This document shows positions 9,128-20,135 of a DNA stretch of 64,000 bases, in pieces (within the stretch, counting starts at the first letter, position 1; every line of letters begins with the position of its first letter). This DNA is from Methylogaea oryzae (GTDB lineage Bacteria > Pseudomonadota > Gammaproteobacteria > Methylococcales > Methylococcaceae). The DNA lies in contig NZ_AP019782.1 of the NCBI RefSeq assembly GCF_019669985.1, positions 674,501-738,500 on the forward strand. The letters are read 5' to 3'. Position numbers and translations under genes: made by a program. The notes under the pieces were generated by a model that worked only from the letters and a program-made list of their open reading frames with translations, searched no databases and was not told where the DNA came from.

Positions 9128-10528
9128 ATGCGTAAAGGTTTCGGAATCGTTGCCGGGATACTCGTCCTGGGATTGCTGGCGGCTGGCCCGGCCCGTGCCC
9201 AATTGCCGGATTTCACCGGATTGGTGGAAAAGAACAGCGCGGCGGTGGTCAACATCAGCACCACGCAAAAGATGTCTTCGGCCGAGCGTGAGTTGCCGGA
9301 CGGCATGGAACTGCCGGATGGCATTCCCAACGACGAGCTGTTCCGTCACTTTTTCGGCGACGGCGGCGGCGAACCCAGCGAAGTGCAGTCCTTGGGCTCC
9401 GGCTTCGTCATTTCCCAGGACGGTTACGTCATCACCAACCAGCACGTGGTGAAGGACGCCGACGAAATCGTCGTGCGCCTGTCGGATCGGCGCGAGTTGG
9501 TCGCCAAATTGATCGGCGCCGACAAGCGCAGCGATATCGCCTTGCTCAAGATCGACGCCGACAACCTGCCGGTGGTGCGCATGGGGGTGTCGGAAAGCCT
9601 GAAGGTGGGGGAATGGGTGCTGGCTATCGGTTCGCCTTTCGGCTTCGACCATTCCGTCACGGCCGGTATCGTCAGCGCCAAGGGCCGCAGCCTGCCCAGC
9701 GACAATTACGTGCCCTTCATCCAAACCGACGTGGCCATCAATCCGGGCAATTCCGGCGGGCCGTTGTTCGGCCTTGACGGTCGCGTGGTGGGCGTCAATT
9801 CGCAGATTTACAGCCGCACCGGCGGTTTCATGGGACTGTCTTTCGCCATTCCCATCGAAGTGGCCATGAAAGTGGTGGACCAGCTCAAGTCCCAAGGCTA
9901 TGTCTCGCGCGGCTGGATCGGTGTGCAGATTCAAGACGTGACGCGGGAGTTGGCCGAATCATTCGGTATGAACCGCCCCAAGGGCGCGCTGGTGTCCAAG
10001 CTGTTGCCCAAGAGCCCGGCGCAAGAGGCCGGTCTGCAAATCGGCGACATCATCGTCGAGTTCAACGGCCGCGAGATCGCCACCTCGGCTTCCCTGCCGC
10101 CCCTGGTGGGCATGACCGCGGTGGGCGACACGGCGAACCTCAAAGTGATACGCCAAGGCGAAACCAAACAACTGAAGATCAAGATCGGCATGTTGCCCGA
10201 CGAGGACCACCCGGTGGTCGGCATGCACAAAGCCCCCGACGTTGTGACCAACGCCCTGGGCATGGCGGTGTCGGACTTGAGCGCGGAGCAGCGCGCGCAG
10301 CTGGAAGTGGAGAAAAACGGCGTGCTGGTGCAGTCGGTCAAGGACGGCCCGGCTTACGATGCCGGCATCCGCAAGGGCGACGTGATTCTACGCATCCAGA
10401 ACGATACGATCCGCGACATGAAGCACTTCAACCAAGTGCTCAAGGACTTGCCGAAGAAGAAATCCATCGCGGTGCTGGTGCAGCGGCGCGGCGGCTCTTT
10501 GTTCCTGGCCCTTAAACTTCCCGATTAA
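9128..10528 (+). CDS. mucD: Periplasmic HtrA-type serine protease MucD/DegP
   Basis: A 466-residue periplasmic protease-chaperone that removes misfolded envelope proteins. The start ATG at 9128 gives a clean signal peptide (GIVAGILVLGLLAAGPARA, cleaved near residue 24); the frame is open further upstream but would run into rseC. The catalytic triad is visible: His in TNQHVVKDAD, Asp in SDIALLKID, and Ser in NPGNSGGPLF. Two PDZ domains follow (SRGWIGVQIQDV and the last 90 residues). It closes the rpoE operon, where MucD lies in Pseudomonas. Confidence 0.95.
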   Translation: MRKGFGIVAGILVLGLLAAGPARAQLPDFTGLVEKNSAAVVNISTTQKMSSAERELPDGMELPDGIPNDELFRHFFGDGGGEPSEVQSLGSGFVISQDGYVITNQHVVKDADEIVVRLSDRRELVAKLIGADKRSDIALLKIDADNLPVVRMGVSESLKVGEWVLAIGSPFGFDHSVTAGIVSAKGRSLPSDNYVPFIQTDVAINPGNSGGPLFGLDGRVVGVNSQIYSRTGGFMGLSFAIPIEVAMKVVDQLKSQGYVSRGWIGVQIQDVTRELAESFGMNRPKGALVSKLLPKSPAQEAGLQIGDIIVEFNGREIATSASLPPLVGMTAVGDTANLKVIRQGETKQLKIKIGMLPDEDHPVVGMHKAPDVVTNALGMAVSDLSAEQRAQLEVEKNGVLVQSVKDGPAYDAGIRKGDVILRIQNDTIRDMKHFNQVLKDLPKKKSIAVLVQRRGGSLFLALKLPD

Positions 10529-10546
10529 TCCGCACAGGCAGGTAAC

Positions 10547-12349
<1,803 letters not shown>

Positions 12350-12365
12350 GGGGTTGGGTTTAGAG

Positions 12366-13157
12366 ATGCATGTCGACTTTTCCTTGTTTCTGGTGCTGGC
12401 CACGGCCGTGACCGGATTGGTTTGGGGGGGCTACGAGCTGATGCTCCGCTTGGGCTGGGCGCCGTCGTCCTCCGCTACGGGAGAGGAGATCGCGGAGCCG
12501 TGGCCGGTGGACTATGCCCGTTCGTTTTTCCCCGTCATTTTGATCGTGTTGTTGCTGCGCTCCTTCCTGGTGGAGCCGTTCCGCATTCCCTCCGCTTCCA
12601 TGATGCCGACCTTGTTGATCGGTGATTTCATCCTGGTGAACAAATTCGCTTACGGCATCCGCTTGCCGGTGCTGCGAACCAAGGTTTACGAGGTGGGTGA
12701 GCCGCAGCGGGGCGACATTGTGGTGTTCCGTTATCCCAAGGACCCGCGCATGGATTACATTAAGCGCGTTATCGGCTTGCCGGGCGACCGTATCGCTTAC
12801 TTCCACAAGCAACTGTACGTCAACGGCCAAGCGGTGCGGCAGACGCCCCTGGGCACCTACACCGGGGTGGGCAGCGGCCAGAGCATGACCGGCAATTTGC
12901 GCTTGGAAGAAGATTTAATCGGCGTCAGCCACGATATACTGATCCGGGAAGAGCAGCCCACGGTGGAAGGGGAGTTCGTGGTGCCGGCCGGGCGGTACTT
13001 CGTTATGGGCGATAACCGCGACAACAGCAACGACAGCCGTTATTGGGGCACGGTGCCGGAGGAGAATCTGGTGGGGAAGGCCTTCCTGATTTGGATGAAC
13101 TGGGATTGGGACAACCACGGCATCGCTTTCGAGCGCCTGGGCAATGTGCTGCACTGA
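12366..13157 (+). CDS. lepB: Signal peptidase I
   Basis: A 263-residue inner-membrane protease that removes signal peptides from exported proteins. Two membrane segments occupy about residues 4-25 and 57-73. The catalytic Ser lies in PSASMMPTL and the Lys in YIKRVIGLPGD; box E (GDNRDNSNDSR) is also present. ATG 12366 is chosen because it lies after lepA ends and starts the first membrane helix; the frame is open upstream inside lepA. It probably shares a transcript with lepA and rnc. Confidence 0.95.
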   Translation: MHVDFSLFLVLATAVTGLVWGGYELMLRLGWAPSSSATGEEIAEPWPVDYARSFFPVILIVLLLRSFLVEPFRIPSASMMPTLLIGDFILVNKFAYGIRLPVLRTKVYEVGEPQRGDIVVFRYPKDPRMDYIKRVIGLPGDRIAYFHKQLYVNGQAVRQTPLGTYTGVGSGQSMTGNLRLEEDLIGVSHDILIREEQPTVEGEFVVPAGRYFVMGDNRDNSNDSRYWGTVPEENLVGKAFLIWMNWDWDNHGIAFERLGNVLH

Positions 13158-13205
13158 ATCCGCTAGCCCCAGGGCATGTGGGGTCCATTAAACGAGGGAG
13201 GACGC

Positions 13206-13583
13206 ATGAAGAATTCACCGTATAAGCAACAAGGCATGACCTTTCCGGGCATGGTGCTGACCCTGGGCCTGGGGGTCTTCTTTCTGACGCTGGCGTTTAA
13301 GATCGGCCCGATTTATACCGAGCACGCCACCATCAAGACCGCCATGGAGTCGGTGAAAGCCCAGCCCGATCTCACCAACAATACCCGCGACATGATCATC
13401 TCGCTGCTGCAGAAGCGGCTGGAAGTCAACAACGTCAGGATACTGGTGCCGGAGAATATCTCCGTCACCAAGCACGGCGGTTACGTGAAAGTGGAAATCA
13501 CCTACGATCAAACCGTGCATTTGTTCGGCAATTTGGACGTGGTGGCGCATTTCAACGATGCCTTCGAGGTCGGCGCGGAGTAA
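13206..13583 (+). CDS. DUF4845 family membrane protein
   Basis: A 125-residue protein with one N-terminal membrane segment (about 12-31, FPGMVLTLGLGVFFLTLAFK) and a periplasmic remainder (KIGPIYTEH, then an alpha/beta portion). This matches DUF4845, which is almost always found between lepB and rnc in gammaproteobacteria and has no proven function. The start has GAGGGAGGA upstream. Nothing is unusual here. Confidence 0.88.
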   Translation: MKNSPYKQQGMTFPGMVLTLGLGVFFLTLAFKIGPIYTEHATIKTAMESVKAQPDLTNNTRDMIISLLQKRLEVNNVRILVPENISVTKHGGYVKVEITYDQTVHLFGNLDVVAHFNDAFEVGAE

Positions 13584-13587
13584 GCCC

Positions 13588-14280
13588 GTGATTCAGAGCC
13601 CGGAGCGGCTGTGCAAGCAGCTGGATCTGCGCTTTCACGACCAGCGCCTGCTGCAGCAGGCGCTCACCCACCGCAGCGCCCGCGGCGCGAATAACGAGCG
13701 CTTGGAGTTTCTGGGCGATTCCATCCTCGGCTTCCTCATCGCGGAGGCTTTGTACCAGCGTTTTCCCCAGGCCGACGAAGGCGTGCTGACGCGATTGCGC
13801 GCCGGTTTGGTCAACCAGTCGTCCCTGGCCGGCTTGGCGCGCGACTTCGACCTCGGCGATTATTTGGTCCTGGGGGCCGGCGAGCTGAAAAGCGGCGGCT
13901 ATCGCCTGGATTCCGTGTTGTCCGATGCCCTCGAGGCCATGCTGGGGGCTCTCTATTTGGATCAAGGCATGGATGCTTGCCGGCAGTGGGTGTTGCGCCT
14001 ATACGCCGACAAGCTGGCCGGCTTGTCCTTGGACAGTTGGCGCAAGGACCCGAAAACCCGCCTGCAGGAATGGCTGCAAGCACGGGCCATGGCCTTGCCG
14101 GAATACCGTCAGTTGTCCGCCGAGGGGCCGCCGCACCGGCGGGTTTTCACCGTGGAGTGCCGGGTCGCCGCCTGCAGCGAGCCGGCGGTTGCCAGCGGCC
14201 CTTCCTGCAAGAATGCCGAGCAGCAGGCGGCGCAGAAAATTCTTGATCGGTTGGCCGACGAGGCGGGAAAGCCTCTATAA
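13588..14280 (+). CDS. rnc: Ribonuclease III
   Basis: A 230-residue double-strand-specific endoribonuclease for rRNA and mRNA processing. The catalytic signature ERLEFLGDSILGFLI lies at about residues 36-50, and the second acidic site (SDALEAMLGALYLD) near 110-123. A double-stranded-RNA-binding domain fills the last 70 residues (DPKTRLQEWLQ to AEQQAAQKILD). GTG 13588 is preferred to an upstream in-frame start lying inside the DUF4845 gene. It stands in the standard lepB-rnc-era order. Confidence 0.95.
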   Translation: MIQSPERLCKQLDLRFHDQRLLQQALTHRSARGANNERLEFLGDSILGFLIAEALYQRFPQADEGVLTRLRAGLVNQSSLAGLARDFDLGDYLVLGAGELKSGGYRLDSVLSDALEAMLGALYLDQGMDACRQWVLRLYADKLAGLSLDSWRKDPKTRLQEWLQARAMALPEYRQLSAEGPPHRRVFTVECRVAACSEPAVASGPSCKNAEQQAAQKILDRLADEAGKPL

Positions 14281-14412
14281 CGTTTTCCCGGCAGGGGCCG
14301 GGGCGGTGGCCGGCCGCTCCGAAACGGCGACGGGAGCGGCGTCGATGGCGCCGCGCGTTTCCGTGCTCGACCATCACCTTCCCGGCTTTATCGACAATCA
14401 GGTTTTACAATC

Positions 14413-15294
14413 ATGAAATGCGGATACGTGGCCCTCATCGGCCAACCCAATGTGGGCAAGTCCACCTTGCTCAACCATGTGCTGGGGCAAAAGCTCAGCA
14501 TCACCTCGCGCAAGCCGCAGACCACCCGGCACCTGATCCAGGGCGTGAAAACCGTCGAGCAGGGGCAGATGATTTTCGTCGACACCCCCGGTTTGCACAG
14601 CTACGGCAAGAAGGCCATGAACCGCTATCTGAACCGGGCGGCGGCCAGCGCGTTGGCCGGCGTGGACGTGGTGGTGTGGCTGGTGGGGGCTCTGGCTTGG
14701 GGCGAGGAGGAGGATCATATCCTCGGTTTGCTCAAGGGCGTCGAAGCGCCGGTGATACTGGTGGTGAACAAGGTGGACAAACTGGCGGACAAGGCCTTGC
14801 TGCTGCCGTTCCTGGAGGAGGTGGCGTCGCGTTTCGACTTCGCCGATATCGTTCCCCTGTCCGCGCTGCAGGGCGACAACCTGGACGCTCTGGAACAGCG
14901 CCTGTTGGCCCTGCTGCCCGAACGCGAGCCGTTTTACCCGGAGGACCAAATCACCGACCGGCCGGAGCGCTTCTTCGTCGCCGAAATCATCCGCGAGAAG
15001 CTCATTCGCTGCCTGGGCCAGGAACTGCCCCACGCCGCCACGGTGGAGATCGAGCAATACAAGGTGGAGGGCAAGTTGGTGCGTATTTCCGCCCTGATCT
15101 GGGTGGAGCGCGACGGCCAGAAAGCCATCGTCATCGGCAAGGACGGCGCCATGCTGAAAAAAATCGGCGAACGCGCCCGCCACGATTTGGAGCCGTTCCT
15201 CGAGCACAAAGTGTTCCTTCAGTTGTGGGTCAAGGTACGCAAGGGCTGGGCCGACGACGAACGGGCCCTGGCCAGCCTGGGCTACCAATCCTGA
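14413..15294 (+). CDS. era: GTPase Era
   Basis: A 293-residue GTPase that binds the 3' end of 16S rRNA and helps 30S maturation. The G motifs are GQPNVGKSTLLN (residues 9-20), DTPGLH and NKVDK. The C-terminal KH domain contains VIGKDGAMLKKIGERAR. It begins 132 bp after rnc rather than overlapping it, so some rnc-era uncoupling is possible. recO follows. Confidence 0.96.
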   Translation: MKCGYVALIGQPNVGKSTLLNHVLGQKLSITSRKPQTTRHLIQGVKTVEQGQMIFVDTPGLHSYGKKAMNRYLNRAAASALAGVDVVVWLVGALAWGEEEDHILGLLKGVEAPVILVVNKVDKLADKALLLPFLEEVASRFDFADIVPLSALQGDNLDALEQRLLALLPEREPFYPEDQITDRPERFFVAEIIREKLIRCLGQELPHAATVEIEQYKVEGKLVRISALIWVERDGQKAIVIGKDGAMLKKIGERARHDLEPFLEHKVFLQLWVKVRKGWADDERALASLGYQS

Positions 15295-15310
15295 CCGACG
15301 GCGGCCGGCA

Positions 15311-16039
15311 GTGTCCGCGTTCCAGTCCAGCCGCGTTCAACTGCAACCGGCTTACGTACTGCATCGCCGCCCGTACCGGGAAACCAGCCTGATACTGGAC
15401 GCCTTCAGCAGGGACTACGGCAAAGTGTCTTTGCTGGCCAAGGGAGTGCGCGGCGGCAAGAGCGCGCGGATCGACGCCATGCCGCCGTTCCGCGCCGTGC
15501 TGTTGTCGTGGAGCGGCAAGAGCGATATGCCGTTGCTGACCGGGGTGGAATCGCCGGAACCGACCGCTCCCTTGCAAGGCATCGCGCTCTATTGCGGGTT
15601 GTACCTCAACGAGCTGCTGCAAGCCTTTTTGCATAAGCACGATCCCCACGCCCGGCTGTTCCAGTGTTATGGCGCGGCGTTGGCGGAGCTGGCCGGGGGC
15701 GACGACAAGGAATACGCTTTGCGCAGCTTCGAGCTGGAGCTGCTCCAGGAGCTGGGCTACGGGCTACAATTGCACTGCGACGCGGACCGTGGGCTCGACA
15801 TCGAGCCGGATCGCCTTTACCGCTACGATCCCGAGCAAGGGCCGCTGGCGGCGGGCGGGACCGGCGCGACCCTGAGGGGCGCTACCCTTATCGCCCTGCG
15901 CGAAGGCCGCCTGGACGACGCGGATTGCCGCCGCGAAGCCAAGGGCCTGTTGCGGCGCGTCATCCACCATCACCTGGCCGGCCGGCCGTTGAAAAGCCGA
16001 GAATTATTCCGTTACAGCCAAAAACATGAATCGACTTGA
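15311..16039 (+). CDS. recO: DNA repair protein RecO
   Basis: A 242-residue recombination mediator that, with RecR, loads RecA on SSB-coated DNA. The N-terminal OB-fold is evident ([29 protein letters not shown]). The C-terminal helical part has no zinc-binding cysteine quartet, as is usual in gammaproteobacterial RecO. The start is GTG at 15311. The end overlaps pdxJ by 14 bp, which implies translational coupling. Confidence 0.93.
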   Translation: MSAFQSSRVQLQPAYVLHRRPYRETSLILDAFSRDYGKVSLLAKGVRGGKSARIDAMPPFRAVLLSWSGKSDMPLLTGVESPEPTAPLQGIALYCGLYLNELLQAFLHKHDPHARLFQCYGAALAELAGGDDKEYALRSFELELLQELGYGLQLHCDADRGLDIEPDRLYRYDPEQGPLAAGGTGATLRGATLIALREGRLDDADCRREAKGLLRRVIHHHLAGRPLKSRELFRYSQKHEST

Positions 16040-16784
16040 ACCTCGTCCCCTGATTCGCCTCGGCGTCAATATCGACCACGTCGCTACCCTGCGCCAAGCG
16101 CGCCGTACCCTCTATCCGCAAGTGCTGCAAGCGGCGCTGACGGCCGAACAGGCCGGCGCCGACGGCATCACCGCCCATTTGCGCGAAGACCGCCGCCATA
16201 TCCAGGACCGGGACATCGACCTGCTGCGGGAAACGCTGCAGACCAAGTTGAACCTGGAAATGGCGGTGACCGAAGCCATGGTGGACATCGCCTGCCGCGT
16301 CAGGCCACACGCCTGCTGCCTGGTGCCGGAAAAACGCGAGGAGCTGACCACCGAAGGCGGCTTGGACGTGGCCGGCCAGTTCGACCGGGTCAGGGCGGCG
16401 GTGGAACGGCTGGGTGGTGCCGGTATCGAGGTTTCCCTGTTCATCGACGCCGATCCCGTCCAGATCGACGCCGCCGCCAAAACCGGCGCGCCGGTGATCG
16501 AACTGCACACGGGCCATTACGCCGACGCGGCAAGCGACACCGCGCGCGGGGCGGAATTGCTGCGCATCAAGGCGGCGGCGGAGCAGGCCGAAGGTTCGGG
16601 CTTGTCGGTCAACGCCGGCCACGGCTTGAATTACGCCAACGTGGAAGCCATCGCCCGCATCCCGCAAATGGTGGAATTGAATATCGGCCACGCCATCATC
16701 GCCCAGGCGGTTTTTTCCGGCTTGGATCTCGCCGTGCGCGACATGAAGCGATTGATGCGCGGCGCGAGAATCGACAATCGTTGA
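16026..16784 (+). CDS. pdxJ: Pyridoxine 5'-phosphate synthase
   Basis: A 252-residue TIM-barrel enzyme that condenses 1-deoxyxylulose 5-phosphate with 3-amino-2-oxopropyl phosphate to pyridoxine 5'-phosphate, the last ring-forming step of vitamin B6 synthesis. Signatures: [37 protein letters not shown] and ELNIGHAII. The length and the position after recO are standard. Nothing is odd. Confidence 0.96.
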   Translation: MNRLEPRPLIRLGVNIDHVATLRQARRTLYPQVLQAALTAEQAGADGITAHLREDRRHIQDRDIDLLRETLQTKLNLEMAVTEAMVDIACRVRPHACCLVPEKREELTTEGGLDVAGQFDRVRAAVERLGGAGIEVSLFIDADPVQIDAAAKTGAPVIELHTGHYADAASDTARGAELLRIKAAAEQAEGSGLSVNAGHGLNYANVEAIARIPQMVELNIGHAIIAQAVFSGLDLAVRDMKRLMRGARIDNR

Positions 16785-16928
16785 CCTGGGGCCGACGGTT
16801 TGTCATAGTTGGCAACCCAGCCATTAACGGCGCGTAGGGCAGGCAGAGACAGGATGCGGCGATCGGGTAACGAAAAGACGACGCAGATGGGCGGCTTAGT
16901 GCGGCGGGAGTGGATATTTTCCGTGCCC

Positions 16929-17543
16929 ATGAACAACCGCGACCAGAATACCGGCGCCACTTTGGTAGTGACGTTCCTGGTGGCGTTGGTTGTCGTTTCC
17001 GTATTGCTCGCGCTGTTCGCCCGTTTGCTGCTGTCCCATTACGAGGCGCAAGCCGCGGCTGCCGCGCCGGCGGCCAAGCCGCGCGTCGCCGTGCTCAATC
17101 AGGAAGCCGAACAGCTGCAAAAGAAAGTGGTGGACCTGGTTTCCGGTTCCATCGAAGGCAAGTTGCAGGCCATCGAAAGCAGCATCCAACACGGTCAGGT
17201 AACGGCCGCCGATTTGCAGGCGTTGGACGAATTGCGCCAGGAATTGCGCATATTGGCCAGCTACGGCGCCAATTCCCAGGCGGTGGTTGCCGATCCCATG
17301 ATGATCCGCGGCGGTATCCCCACGGCGGCTGCGGCGGCTCCGGAAGAGAGCGGCGGCTTCGATGGATTGGCTTTCGCTAAGAATCTGTTCTATTTCAGCA
17401 TCGCTTCCGTCAGCGTGGCCGGCTTGCTGGTGGGCAGTTATTGGCTCTATTGCGCTCGGCGCCAGCGCCGGTTGCCGCCGGGCTTCGTCGGTACGCGTCC
17501 CCTCATCACCCGGGGGCGTTCGTTCACGGTGGACGATCGCTAA
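16929..17543 (+). CDS. Hypothetical membrane protein with two transmembrane segments
   Basis: I do not recognise the family. From ATG 16929 the protein has 204 residues: a membrane helix at about 11-32 (ATLVVTFLVALVVVSVLLAL), a long Ala-rich and helical region with coiled-coil character (VLNQEAEQLQKKVVDLV to LRQELRIL), a flexible part, and a second helix near 157-178 (FSIASVSVAGLLVGSYW). A short basic tail follows. The frame is open upstream to 16809, but that part has no membrane or domain feature. The layout could suit a scaffold or stator-like envelope protein; no function is assigned. It converges on the AMMECR1-like gene with a 2 bp gap. Confidence 0.65.
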   Translation: MNNRDQNTGATLVVTFLVALVVVSVLLALFARLLLSHYEAQAAAAAPAAKPRVAVLNQEAEQLQKKVVDLVSGSIEGKLQAIESSIQHGQVTAADLQALDELRQELRILASYGANSQAVVADPMMIRGGIPTAAAAAPEESGGFDGLAFAKNLFYFSIASVSVAGLLVGSYWLYCARRQRRLPPGFVGTRPLITRGRSFTVDDR

Positions 17544-17545
17544 GC

Positions 17546-18100
17546 TTACGGGAATTGTTCCGTTTCGTAGCGGTACGCCTTGAACTGCGGCGACCAATAG
17601 TCCCTCGGCCATCCCCCTTTCTGCTGCAATCGCTCCACGAATTGGCGCGGGTCGGGCAATGACTCCCACACCGACGGTAGAAACGTGGCGCGTCGTCCGC
17701 CTTCCTGCAATATCAAACCGTCCACGCCGGGCCGCAACTGGGCGATCAGTTCCTGCTGCGACGCCACCGCCATGGCGCTGGGTTCGCCCAGGATGGAAAT
17801 GTGGATGTCCAGCCGGTCCAACTCGTCCGCCGCTAGCGGCGCGAAACGATGGTCGGCGAAAGCCGCCGCATAGGCGTTGTCCGCCACGTCTTCCGCCAAG
17901 GGGCGCTCCGCCTGCAGCATGCCGACGCAGCCGCGCAAATCGCCGTCTTTTTCCAGGGTGACGAAACAAGCGGCCAGCCGCCGCAATTCCGGGGGCAGGT
18001 TCGCCAAGTCCACCGGCAACGGCGTGTGGTGGGACAGGCCGTAAGCGATGGAACGGCGCGCCAGATCCAGCAGATAGCGGCGGTGCTCGTTATTCAGCAT
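17546..18100 (-). CDS. amrA: AmmeMemoRadiSam system protein A (AMMECR1 family)
   Basis: A 184-residue protein of the AMMECR1 domain family, with the signature LRGCVGMLQAERPLAEDV and the ending PDPRQFVERLQQKGGW. In many bacteria and archaea this domain is encoded with a MEMO1-like protein and a radical SAM enzyme, as here. The joint function has not been established; the conserved cysteine in RGCVG suggests catalysis or metal binding. It lies 17 bp downstream of the MEMO1-like gene on the same strand. Confidence 0.92.
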   Translation of the reverse strand: MLNNEHRRYLLDLARRSIAYGLSHHTPLPVDLANLPPELRRLAACFVTLEKDGDLRGCVGMLQAERPLAEDVADNAYAAAFADHRFAPLAADELDRLDIHISILGEPSAMAVASQQELIAQLRPGVDGLILQEGGRRATFLPSVWESLPDPRQFVERLQQKGGWPRDYWSPQFKAYRYETEQFP

Positions 18101-18117
18101 GGGGCGTTCCTTCCGTT

Positions 18118-18906
18118 TCAGTGAAAGGCATAGGCGCCGTAGCCGACCACTTGGTCGCGGGGCCCGGCGGTGTCCCCGGAGTTGCGCAAGTCCAGGACTT
18201 TACAGCGCAACCCCCGGCGTTGCGCGGCATAGAGCAAGCCGCTCACCGGCACGCGGCCGCAGGCGTCTTGGTAGTCCAGGTCTTGGTAGCGCAATTGGGC
18301 GATGGCGGCGGAGGTGGCGCTGTCCATGTGCTGTGCCTCCGTATAGCTGTGGTAATGGCTGAGATCGGAGCTGACGACGATAAGGGTTTCCTCGCCGCCC
18401 CACAGCCGTTCCAGTACCGCGGCGATTTGTTCGGGCGGGGCGTCGCCCGCGACCAGCGGCACCAGGGAAAAGCACTTCAGCACTTCCTGCAAAAACGGCA
18501 GGTGCACTTCCAGGCTGTGTTCCTGGCCGTGGGCTTGATCGAGGATGTGCACGAAGGGCAGGTCGGACAGGGTGTCCAGCGCCGCGCGATCCAGCGGCAC
18601 CGAGCCCAGCGGCGTGGCGAAATAATCGGCGCTGCTGGCGGCGATGCCGCGAAAAGCCACCCGGTGCGATGGCCCCAGCAGCACCACCCGGCTGATGCGA
18701 TCCGCGGCGGCCCTCAGCTGGGCATAAACGCTGGCGGCCACCGGGCCGGAGTAGACGTAGCCGGCGTGGGGCGCGATGATGGCTTTGGGCGGTCCCAGCG
18801 GGTCGGTCGGCGCAACGGCGAGAAAGCCTTGCAACATGCGGTGGAGTTCTGCTGCGTCGGCCGGATAAAAGCTGCCGGCGACGGCGGGATGGCGGGTGCT
18901 GGTCAT
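18118..18906 (-). CDS. amrB: AmmeMemoRadiSam system protein B (MEMO1 family)
   Basis: A 262-residue homologue of MEMO1, with a fold related to extradiol dioxygenases. The presumed metal or active-site residues His47 (APHAGYVYSG), His81 (GPSHRV) and Cys216 (DACGRVPV) are present, as are SSDLSHYHSY and HSLEVHLPFLQ. Human MEMO1 has been linked to redox and iron handling; the bacterial substrate is unknown. It starts 91 bp from the divergent radical SAM gene, with a palindrome in the gap. Confidence 0.93.
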   Translation of the reverse strand: MTSTRHPAVAGSFYPADAAELHRMLQGFLAVAPTDPLGPPKAIIAPHAGYVYSGPVAASVYAQLRAAADRISRVVLLGPSHRVAFRGIAASSADYFATPLGSVPLDRAALDTLSDLPFVHILDQAHGQEHSLEVHLPFLQEVLKCFSLVPLVAGDAPPEQIAAVLERLWGGEETLIVVSSDLSHYHSYTEAQHMDSATSAAIAQLRYQDLDYQDACGRVPVSGLLYAAQRRGLRCKVLDLRNSGDTAGPRDQVVGYGAYAFH

Positions 18907-18938
18907 GGAGGCCTCCAGGGTAAAACCGGCAAAAGCCG

Positions 18939-18961
18939 CTATGCTGTCCTACACAGCATAG
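18939..18961. promoter_or_regulatory. Perfect 9+9 bp palindrome in the divergent AmmeMemoRadiSam promoter gap
   Basis: CTATGCTGT (18939-18947), a 5-base spacer, and its exact complement ACAGCATAG (18953-18961). A further half-site CAGCATA occurs at 18969-18975. Its position midway between two divergent starts suggests a repressor or activator site controlling both arms. The regulator is unknown. Confidence 0.6.
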
Positions 18962-18997
18962 CAGTGGTCAGCATAAAACCCATCGGGGGAACCATCC

Positions 18998-20116
18998 ATG
19001 GCCGAAACGCTTTACCAACCGCCGGAAACCTTTCCTACCCATTACTGGCACGCGCTGGACGACGGCCGCGTGCAGTGCGACCTGTGCCCGCGCTATTGCA
19101 AAATGCACGAAGGCCAGCGCGGCCTGTGTTTCGTGCGCGGCAACGTGGGGGGGAAGGTGGTGTCGCTGTCCTACGGCCGCTCCAGCGGCTTTTGCGTGGA
19201 CCCGGTGGAGAAGAAGCCCCTCAACCATTTCCTGCCGGGCACGCCGATATTTTCCTTCGGCACGGCCGGCTGCAATCTGGCCTGCAAGTTTTGCCAGAAC
19301 TGGGACATCAGCAAATCGCGGGAAATGGATTCCCTCATGGACCGGGCTTCGCCCGAGGCCATCGCCCAGGCGGCCCACGACCTCGGTTGCCGCAGCGTCG
19401 CTTACACCTACAACGACCCGGTGATTTTCCACGAATACGCCATCGACGTGGCCCAAGCTTGTCGGGCGCTGGGCATCAAGTCCGTGGCGGTCACCGCCGG
19501 CTACGTCTGCCCGGAGCCGCGCCGGGAGTTTTACCGCTATATGGACGCCGCCAACGTGGACCTGAAGGCCTTCACCGAGGACTTTTACCACACCGTCTGC
19601 GGCGGTCATCTGCAAGCGGTGCTGGACACCCTCGTCTACATCAAGCGGGAAACCTCGGTCTGGTTGGAGCTGACCACCTTGCTGATTCCCGGCGAAAACG
19701 ATTCGGATGCGGAGCTGGACAACATGACCCGCTGGGTGGTCGAGCACTTGGGGCCGGACGTGCCCATGCATTTCACCGCTTTCCATCCGGACTGGAAAAT
19801 GCAGGACAAGCCGTCCACGCCTTTGTCCAGCCTGAGCCGGGCGCGGCGCATCGCCATGAACAACGGCGTGCGTTACGCCTACGTGGGGAATGTGCACGAC
19901 AAGCAGGAGGAGAGCACCTACTGCCATCATTGCGGCCAGATGCTCATCGGCCGCGACTGGTACGTGCTGTCGGAATGGAATCTCACTTCCCAGGGCACCT
20001 GCAACCGCTGCGGCACGCCCTGTGCCGGCGTGTTCGACCGCTTGCCCGGCGATTGGGGCGCTCGGCGCTTGCCTGTGGACATGCGTCGCTACGCGGTCCA
20101 TGGCGGCGCCGAATAA
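18998..20116 (+). CDS. amrS: AmmeMemoRadiSam system radical SAM enzyme
   Basis: A 372-residue radical SAM protein of the pyruvate-formate-lyase-activase-like group. The cluster-binding CxxxCxxC is CNLACKFC within FGTAGCNLACKFCQNWDIS. An N-terminal cysteine region (CDLCPRYCK, GLC) and two C-terminal CxxC pairs (CHHCGQ and CNRCGTPC) probably bind zinc, as usual in this subfamily. With the two divergent genes it forms the AmmeMemoRadiSam set; its substrate is not known. GGGGGAACC stands before the ATG. Confidence 0.93.
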   Translation: MAETLYQPPETFPTHYWHALDDGRVQCDLCPRYCKMHEGQRGLCFVRGNVGGKVVSLSYGRSSGFCVDPVEKKPLNHFLPGTPIFSFGTAGCNLACKFCQNWDISKSREMDSLMDRASPEAIAQAAHDLGCRSVAYTYNDPVIFHEYAIDVAQACRALGIKSVAVTAGYVCPEPRREFYRYMDAANVDLKAFTEDFYHTVCGGHLQAVLDTLVYIKRETSVWLELTTLLIPGENDSDAELDNMTRWVVEHLGPDVPMHFTAFHPDWKMQDKPSTPLSSLSRARRIAMNNGVRYAYVGNVHDKQEESTYCHHCGQMLIGRDWYVLSEWNLTSQGTCNRCGTPCAGVFDRLPGDWGARRLPVDMRRYAVHGGAE

Positions 20117-20135
20117 ACCGGCGCCGTGTTATTCG

